The notes beneath the pieces are model-generated. The model was given only the letters and a program-made list of their open reading frames with translations, did no database searches and was not told the DNA's origin. Below are positions 30,514 to 35,482 of a stretch of DNA of 35,482 nucleotides, in pieces. This stretch comes from JASFEQ01 sp050122535 (lineage in GTDB: Bacteria > Desulfobacterota > DSM-4660 > Desulfatiglandales > HGW-15): positions 1 to 35,482 of the forward strand of contig JASFIT010000003.1 in the NCBI GenBank assembly GCA_050122535.1, in the 5' to 3' direction. Made by a program: the position numbers and the translations under genes. Numbering within the stretch: position 1 is the first letter of the stretch; every line of letters starts with the position of its first letter.

Positions 30514-30711
30514 ATGCCCAAAATGAAAACCAACCGCGGAGCAGCCAAGAGATTTAAGGCCACGGGTTCGGGGAAGATTGTGCGGAATAAGGCCTTTGCC
30601 AATCATATACTGACTAAAAAAAGTACAAAAAGAAAGCGTAACCTACGCAAATCTGGTCTCGTCCATTCATCAAACAGGCAGAAAATCACGAGACTGATTC
30701 CTTACAGGTAA
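30514..30711 (+). CDS. rpmI: Ribosomal protein bL35
   Basis: 65 aa. MPKMKTNRGAAKRFKATGSG and the basic core KSTKRKRNLRK are standard for bL35, a component of the 50S subunit. ATG 30514 has TGGAGGA 6 nt upstream. Precedes rplT by 91 nt. Confidence 0.98.
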   Translation: MPKMKTNRGAAKRFKATGSGKIVRNKAFANHILTKKSTKRKRNLRKSGLVHSSNRQKITRLIPYR

Positions 30712-30802
30712 AAGGCCTCCAAGTTCGATCCGTGATAACTGAGCCCTGGAACATCATCCTTTACGAGGGCTTACTGGAGAAATTCTTAAATGAGGTTCAA
30801 TT

Positions 30803-31147
30803 ATGCCAAGGGTAAAAAGAGGCTCCAAAACGAGACAGAGAAGAAAAAAAGTACTGAAAGCTGCAAAAGGTTACAGAGGCGGCCAGAGTAGACTCTTTAA
30901 GACGGCATCCATCTCTGTGAACAGGGCGAGAATGTACGCCTATCGGGATAGGAGGGCCAGGAAAAGAGACTTTCGAAGGCTTTGGATCATACGGATTAAT
31001 GCGGCCGCCAGAGAGAACGGTCTCTCTTACAGCCAACTTATGGGCGGACTCCATAAAGCAGGCATTGATTTGGATAGAAAGATTCTCGCTGAAATGGCCG
31101 TGAATGATCCTGCGGCCTTCGCCCAAGTGGCCGAGATGGCCAGATAG
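30803..31147 (+). CDS. rplT: Ribosomal protein bL20
   Basis: 114 aa. MPRVKRGSKTRQRRKKVLK and the helical core up to LDRKILAEMA are typical of bL20, which is needed for early 50S assembly and, in several bacteria, represses the infC-rpmI-rplT mRNA. GAGGTT precedes ATG 30803. Confidence 0.98.
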   Translation: MPRVKRGSKTRQRRKKVLKAAKGYRGGQSRLFKTASISVNRARMYAYRDRRARKRDFRRLWIIRINAAARENGLSYSQLMGGLHKAGIDLDRKILAEMAVNDPAAFAQVAEMAR

Positions 31148-31184
31148 AAAGGGTGTCGCGGACTAAGAGGTCGCTTAGCTATAT

Positions 31185-31212
31185 GGCCCCGTTTGGCATT
31201 GCAGGCGGGGCC
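31185..31212 (+). other. Hairpin between rplT and pheS
   Basis: GGCCCCG (31185-31191) pairs with CGGGGCC (31206-31212), loop 14 nt, no T-run. May stabilise or process the mRNA rather than end it. Confidence 0.5.
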
Positions 31213-31257
31213 TAAAAGTAAACGGGTCCTTTCCATGACAGGACAAGTTGTTTTCAC

Positions 31258-32265
31258 ATGAGAGAAAAGCTTCTTGAAATGGAAAAAAGGGCGCTCAAAG
31301 AAATTGAGACCCTACGAAATCAATCCGGTTTGGAGAAATTCCGGATCGCCTATCTCGGGAAAAAAAGCCCAATTGTCTCTGCAATGAAGCAATTGAAGGA
31401 CTTGCCTGCAGAGGAAAGGCCCGAAGTGGGCCAGCTGGCAAACCGAATAAAGGCCAATCTATCCAGACTCTATGAAGAGGCAAGGGATAGAATTGAGTCT
31501 GATAAAGCCAAAGAAGCCCACCTCCTCGATATCACGCTTCCTGGTCGAGAACCTGTCATAGGACATCTTCATCCCATCACCCAAGTAACTAAAGAGATCT
31601 GCAACATATTTTTGCGTATGGGATTTAGGATCGTGAAAGGTCCCAACGTGGAATTGGATTATTACAATTTCGAAGCCCTTAATATCCCACGCGATCATCC
31701 GGCCAGGGATATGCAGGATACGTTCTACATTTCTGACAATGTGGTCCTTAGAACGCACACATCTCCCATGCAGGTCCGGGTCATGGAAAAGCAGTCTCCT
31801 CCTGTGAGCGTGATTGCCCCTGGCAAAGTGTACAGGAGAGATTCTGACGTGTCCCATACGCCAATGTTTCACCAGGTGGAAGGACTGCTTGTGGACAAGG
31901 GCGTGACCTTTGGCGACCTGAAGGGTACGCTCACCAGCTTTGTCCATCAGTATTTTGGCCGAGATACGGCGCTCCGTTTCAGGCCTAGCTTTTTCCCTTT
32001 TACTGAACCAAGTGCAGAGGTGGACATCCAATGTGTTATATGCGGAGGGAAGGGCTGTCGCACCTGCTCACATACAGGTTGGCTGGAGATCTTGGGGTCG
32101 GGCATGGTGGACCCAGAGGTTTATCGGTTTGTGGATTACGATGCGGAGATATACTCAGGTTTTGCCTTTGGAATGGGGATTGAGAGGATCGCCATGCTCA
32201 AATATGGTATTGATGATATTCAACTCTTCTTTAAGAACGATATGCGTTTTTTGCGACAGTTCTGA
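31258..32265 (+). CDS. pheS: Phenylalanine--tRNA ligase alpha subunit
   Basis: 335 aa. N-terminal coiled coil (about 1-90) contacts tRNA; class II catalytic domain follows with motif 1 region (HPITQVTKEICNIFLRMGF), motif 2 (GKVYRRDSDVSHTPMFHQVEG) and motif 3 (FAFGMGIERIAMLKYG). An extra Cys cluster (CVICGGKGCRTC) near residue 260 occurs in many bacterial PheS. Forms the alpha2beta2 enzyme with PheT. ATG 31258 has only a distant AGGA. Confidence 0.98.
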   Translation: MREKLLEMEKRALKEIETLRNQSGLEKFRIAYLGKKSPIVSAMKQLKDLPAEERPEVGQLANRIKANLSRLYEEARDRIESDKAKEAHLLDITLPGREPVIGHLHPITQVTKEICNIFLRMGFRIVKGPNVELDYYNFEALNIPRDHPARDMQDTFYISDNVVLRTHTSPMQVRVMEKQSPPVSVIAPGKVYRRDSDVSHTPMFHQVEGLLVDKGVTFGDLKGTLTSFVHQYFGRDTALRFRPSFFPFTEPSAEVDIQCVICGGKGCRTCSHTGWLEILGSGMVDPEVYRFVDYDAEIYSGFAFGMGIERIAMLKYGIDDIQLFFKNDMRFLRQF

Positions 32266-32271
32266 GTTGAT

Positions 32272-32340
32272 GTCCGTTGTCTGTTGTCCGTTGTTTGTTG
32301 CATTCCTTTTCAACGGACGAAAAACGACTGACTACTGACG
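32272..32340. repeat. TCCGTTGTCTGTTG repeat between pheS and pheT
   Basis: TGTCCGTTG words on + (32272-32299) followed by the inverse (CAACGGACG, about 32311-32320, then ACGACTGACTACTGAC). A GTAGAAAG/CTTTCTAC hairpin follows at about 32360-32381. Confidence 0.6.
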
Positions 32341-32414
32341 GGTGGCAGGCTCCTGGGGCCGTAGAAAGGCGTACTTTCTACCGCTTCCATTTCTCAAGTA
32401 GGCGGCAACAACAC

Positions 32415-34829
32415 ATGCGCGTAAGTCTGAACTGGCTCAAAGATTATGTGGACATAGATATACCAGCGAAGGATCTGGCTGAACGATTGACCATGTCTGG
32501 GCTGGAAGTGGAAGGTCTGGAGCCGCTGGGCAGGTCCCTTCAAGATATCCGGGTCGCGAAAATATTATCCATAAAGCGCCATCCTGGTGCTGATCGTCTC
32601 TTTATCTGTCACATGGATACGGGTGATGGAGAAGTGCCCGTGGTCTGCAGTGCACCCAACCTCACGACAGGGGCAATAGTCCCCATGGCCCTACCAGGCA
32701 CCCAATTGCCGGGAGGAACGATTGTCGAAGAAAGCCGAATAAGGGGTGAACGCTCCGTGGGCATGCTCCTGGCCGAAGATGAGATGGGCCTTACCGATGA
32801 CCATACGGGCATCATGATTCTGCCTTCTGACCTGTCACCCGGAGCAAAAGTCCCTAAGGTCGTTCCTTTGGAGGATTGGGTTTTTGATATCAGCATTACG
32901 CCCAACAGACCCGACTGCGCCTGCGTCATAGGCGTTGCCAGAGAAATTGCGGCCATTACAGGTCAGAAACTGAAGCGTCCTGAGATTAAAATAGAGGAAG
33001 GTGAAACGCCCATAGAGGATCTCACCCATGTTACCCTAGTTGATTCTGAAGGGTGTCCCCGTTATGCGGCAGGGATGATACAGAGCATTGAACTGCGGCC
33101 ATCCCCTTTCTGGATGCGATACCGTCTCCACGCCTCGGGCGTGAGAGGCATCAATAATGTGGTCGATGTGAGCAATTATGTGATGCTGGAGATGGGTCAA
33201 CCCTTGCACGCCTTTGATTATGATCGGCTCAGAGAGAACAGGATCGTGGTGAAAAGGGCGGAGAATGGCGAAATATTCAGCACCCTAGATGGCCAGTCCC
33301 ATACCCTTGACGGTGAAATCCTGATGATCTGTGACGGAGAGAGGTCAGTGGCCGTGGCAGGCATCATGGGTGGTCTTAACTCAGAGATCTTTGCCGGTTC
33401 CACCAATGTGCTGGTGGAGAGCGCCTATTTCGATCCTATAACCATACGCAGGGGCGCCAGGAAACTGGGTCTCTCCACAGAGGCTTCCTACCGATTTGAA
33501 CGGGGAATAGACATTGAGGGCGTAATCACCGCCTTGAGAAGGGCCCTGATGCTCATTCACCAATTAGCCGGTGGCGAGATTATCAGAGGACTCATCGATA
33601 ATTATCCAAAGCCTTTCAGCCAACCGACCATTGATCTGAGGATTGACAAAACAAATGATTTCCTTGGGACCTCCCTTTCTCAGGACACCATAGCTGGGTA
33701 TCTGAGGGCCCTGGAGTTGCAGGTGAAAGAGGTGGATCCGAATCTGATCAGAGTCACGCCACCCCCGTATCGCGTTGATATCACAAGAGAAGTAGACCTT
33801 ATGGAGGAAGTGGCGAGGCTGGAGGGATACGACAGGATTCTCGTGACATCACCTCATATAAGGCCTTCTGATGAGGCGGATTTGCCCAGGCTTATCCTTC
33901 GTGACCAGATGCGAGAGATCATGGTGGGCCTCGGTTTTACCGAGATTATCACCTACAGCTTCATTTCCCCAGATTCGGCGGTGTTTTTGGGGGCGGGAGA
34001 GAATAGCCCCCTCCGATCTTTTGTAAAATTGCTGAATCCTCTTACCGCGGATCAGTCCGTGATGAGAACTTCCCTTGTGCCAGGGCTTTTGGATGCCATT
34101 CAAACCAATATCCTCCATGGAGAGAAAGATCTGAAGCTCTTTGAGTGGGGCAAGGTGTTTATTCAAAGTGAAAACGCCGAACTCCCCCTAGAGGTGCCTT
34201 TCCTGAGCGCCATCATGACCGGCTTGTCGGATCAAAAGGCCTGGTATCGGGAGGAGAGAAATGTGGATTTTTACGACATTAAAGGGGGTGTTGAGGCCCT
34301 CTTGACCTCCCTGGGACTGGATGGATTTCTGTTCAAAAGGGACCACATTCCACCCTACTATCATCCTGAGTTCTCCTCTCAAGTTCACTTCTCTGATTCC
34401 GTCCTAGGACATGTGGGCCAAATTCTGCCCGAGGTTATGAATACCTACGGTTTGGAATCTGTGATAGCCTATCTCTTTGAACTGGATATAGAAATCCTTA
34501 TGGAGCAGATGCCAGATAGAAAGGCATTTGAACCCTACGCCAGGTTTCCGGCGGTTTTCAGGGATATTTCATTGATCGTGGGCCGAGGCGTGGCAAGTGC
34601 TGAGGTACAAGAAATTATAGAGAGTGAGGGAGGAGAACTCATTGAGTCTGTAGACCTTTATGACCTTTACGAAGGGGGGAAAATCGATCCCTCTGAAAAG
34701 GCTATTGCCTTCCGGATCTGTTACAGGTCCCAAAAGGGCACTTTGGATGGAAAGGAAATCAACCGTTTGCATGAGACCATTATCGAGCAAATAAGGCAAA
34801 AAACCGGTGGTCGATTAAGGGAGGGTTGA
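32415..34829 (+). CDS. pheT: Phenylalanine--tRNA ligase beta subunit
   Basis: 804 aa. Starts at ATG 32415 (MRVSLNWLKDYVDID, the family N-terminus); the frame runs on upstream to 32277 through repeat DNA. Domains in order: tRNA-binding OB fold (about 40-150), B3/B4 editing domain (about 205-385), B5 (about 405-475), core, and the C-terminal FDX-ACB anticodon-binding domain (about 710-804). No good ribosome site: GTAGGCGG lies about 12 nt upstream. MerR-type gene follows by 7 nt. Confidence 0.97.
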   Translation: MRVSLNWLKDYVDIDIPAKDLAERLTMSGLEVEGLEPLGRSLQDIRVAKILSIKRHPGADRLFICHMDTGDGEVPVVCSAPNLTTGAIVPMALPGTQLPGGTIVEESRIRGERSVGMLLAEDEMGLTDDHTGIMILPSDLSPGAKVPKVVPLEDWVFDISITPNRPDCACVIGVAREIAAITGQKLKRPEIKIEEGETPIEDLTHVTLVDSEGCPRYAAGMIQSIELRPSPFWMRYRLHASGVRGINNVVDVSNYVMLEMGQPLHAFDYDRLRENRIVVKRAENGEIFSTLDGQSHTLDGEILMICDGERSVAVAGIMGGLNSEIFAGSTNVLVESAYFDPITIRRGARKLGLSTEASYRFERGIDIEGVITALRRALMLIHQLAGGEIIRGLIDNYPKPFSQPTIDLRIDKTNDFLGTSLSQDTIAGYLRALELQVKEVDPNLIRVTPPPYRVDITREVDLMEEVARLEGYDRILVTSPHIRPSDEADLPRLILRDQMREIMVGLGFTEIITYSFISPDSAVFLGAGENSPLRSFVKLLNPLTADQSVMRTSLVPGLLDAIQTNILHGEKDLKLFEWGKVFIQSENAELPLEVPFLSAIMTGLSDQKAWYREERNVDFYDIKGGVEALLTSLGLDGFLFKRDHIPPYYHPEFSSQVHFSDSVLGHVGQILPEVMNTYGLESVIAYLFELDIEILMEQMPDRKAFEPYARFPAVFRDISLIVGRGVASAEVQEIIESEGGELIESVDLYDLYEGGKIDPSEKAIAFRICYRSQKGTLDGKEINRLHETIIEQIRQKTGGRLREG

Positions 34830-34836
34830 GGAGGTT

Positions 34837-35157
34837 ATGGAGATCCCTGAGGACAAGAAGTATTTTAGAATAGGTGAGGTGAGTCGTATTATAGGTGTTC
34901 GACCCTATGTATTAAGATATTGGGAAAGCGAATTTCCCCAAATCCGGCCCCATAGGGCCGACTCCAATCAGAGGACATATCAAAAAAAGGACCTGGAAAC
35001 GATCTTCAGGATTAAGAAGCTCCTCTATGAGGAGCGGCTTACCATTGAGGGTGCGAGAAAGAAACTAAAAGAGAACCGGTCAAATCCGCTCCCTGTAGAG
35101 AAAGAGCTCCTCAAAGAAATAAAGAGCGAGCTTCGAGATATCCTGAAGGCCCTTTAA
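34837..35157 (+). CDS. MerR family transcriptional regulator
   Basis: 106 aa, short. The N-terminal winged helix (about 8-75: YFRIGEVSRIIGV, YVLRYWESEFP, then RTYQKKDLETIFRIKKLL) is intact. The C-terminus is only a helix (KELLKEIKSELRDILKAL) with no effector domain or metal-binding Cys, as in the MlrA-less short MerR proteins that sit next to pheT/ihfA in Deltaproteobacteria. GGAGG directly after the pheT stop gives tight coupling. Targets unknown. The ihfA gene often found between pheT and this regulator is absent here. Confidence 0.92.
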   Translation: MEIPEDKKYFRIGEVSRIIGVRPYVLRYWESEFPQIRPHRADSNQRTYQKKDLETIFRIKKLLYEERLTIEGARKKLKENRSNPLPVEKELLKEIKSELRDILKAL

Positions 35158-35482
35158 CATTTTCCCAATACACCCCTTTGTCTGAGAATCCGTTCCTATT
35201 TCCCCCACCTCTTGGACACTAGGCCGCAATTCGACAAACCGTCATTGCGGGCGAGCCCCGCAAGCCTGCCCCGTACCTGATACGGGGTTGGGCGAGACCC
35301 GGAATCCAGGAAGATCGCGGAAAATCAAATCATTCTGGATCCCGGCTCGCATCCCGCCCCGCAGGATTTGGCCGGGATGACGAATTGCGAAACAGTTTCG
35401 TGGCGGGGACGGGTTTTTCAAATGACTAGGATTTGAGTCAACAGATAAAGATCTCCACAGGAACCCTACTGATCAATCGACA
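35158..35482. other. Intergenic region at window end
   Basis: No gene seen. Mostly the palindromic repeat at 35238-35385; nothing clear in the last 95 nt. Confidence 0.5.
35238..35385. repeat. GTCATTGCGGGCGAG palindromic repeat
   Basis: CGTCATTGCGGG at the left and GGGATGACG at the right. Inside are CCCCGTA/TACGGGG (about 35269-35287) and CCGGAATCCAG with CTGGATCCCGG. This belongs to a class of intergenic repeats widespread in bacterial genomes. Confidence 0.8.

Noticed and set aside
32277..32414. N-terminal extension of PheT by 46 codons
   Set aside because: Repeat DNA; PheT begins MRVSLNWLKDYV at 32415.

Overview
The window looks like chromosomal DNA from a member of the Desulfobacterota (former Deltaproteobacteria) or a close relative. 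The basis is gene order (LysM protein-dprA-topA; mutL-miaA; thrS-infC-rpmI-rplT-pheS-pheT-merR), small PilZ/FHA/receiver signalling proteins, an endonuclease-type MutL, and many intergenic palindromic repeats. No genus can be named from sequence alone. No rRNA, CRISPR array, prophage or intact insertion sequence was seen.

Region 1 (1-6600) is accessory-like and gene-sparse, all on the + strand: a small lipoprotein, a DUF5658-like membrane protein, a cold shock protein, a secreted TPR protein, a PilZ protein, two paralogous single-pass membrane microproteins with a four-cysteine microprotein between them, and an FHA-GAF protein. Four sites with the sigma-54 signature GG-N10-GC lie ahead of genes here. 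Three are near-identical (TTGGTAT..TCTTGC) and precede the DUF5658-like gene and both microproteins; the fourth is canonical and lies 23 nt before the PilZ start. This apparent sigma-54-controlled set of small membrane proteins is the best candidate for an undescribed system.

Region 2 (6600-19000) holds a class II aldolase, a single-domain response regulator and endonuclease V on +; topA, dprA and a LysM protein on -; then small conserved proteins, a membrane-anchored methyltransferase, an alpha/beta hydrolase and a three-motif Cys/His zinc protein.

Region 3 (19000-27200) holds tRNA-Leu(TAG) and radC on -, then a zinc-dependent phospholipase C-like protein, mutL, miaA, a FlgT-N-like protein, a CDP-alcohol phosphatidyltransferase and tRNA-Val(GAC) on +. 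Its intergenic stretches are rich in repeats: a ~215-bp imperfect palindrome, a hairpin element shared with 17969-18022, a 13-bp-stem cruciform, and arrays of a TAAAGTG word.

Region 4 (27200-35482) is the translation operon thrS-infC-rpmI-rplT-pheS-pheT followed by a MerR-type gene. thrS has a long leader with a terminator-like hairpin. infC appears to start at AUA, 8 nt after a strong Shine-Dalgarno sequence. The end of the window is another palindromic repeat.
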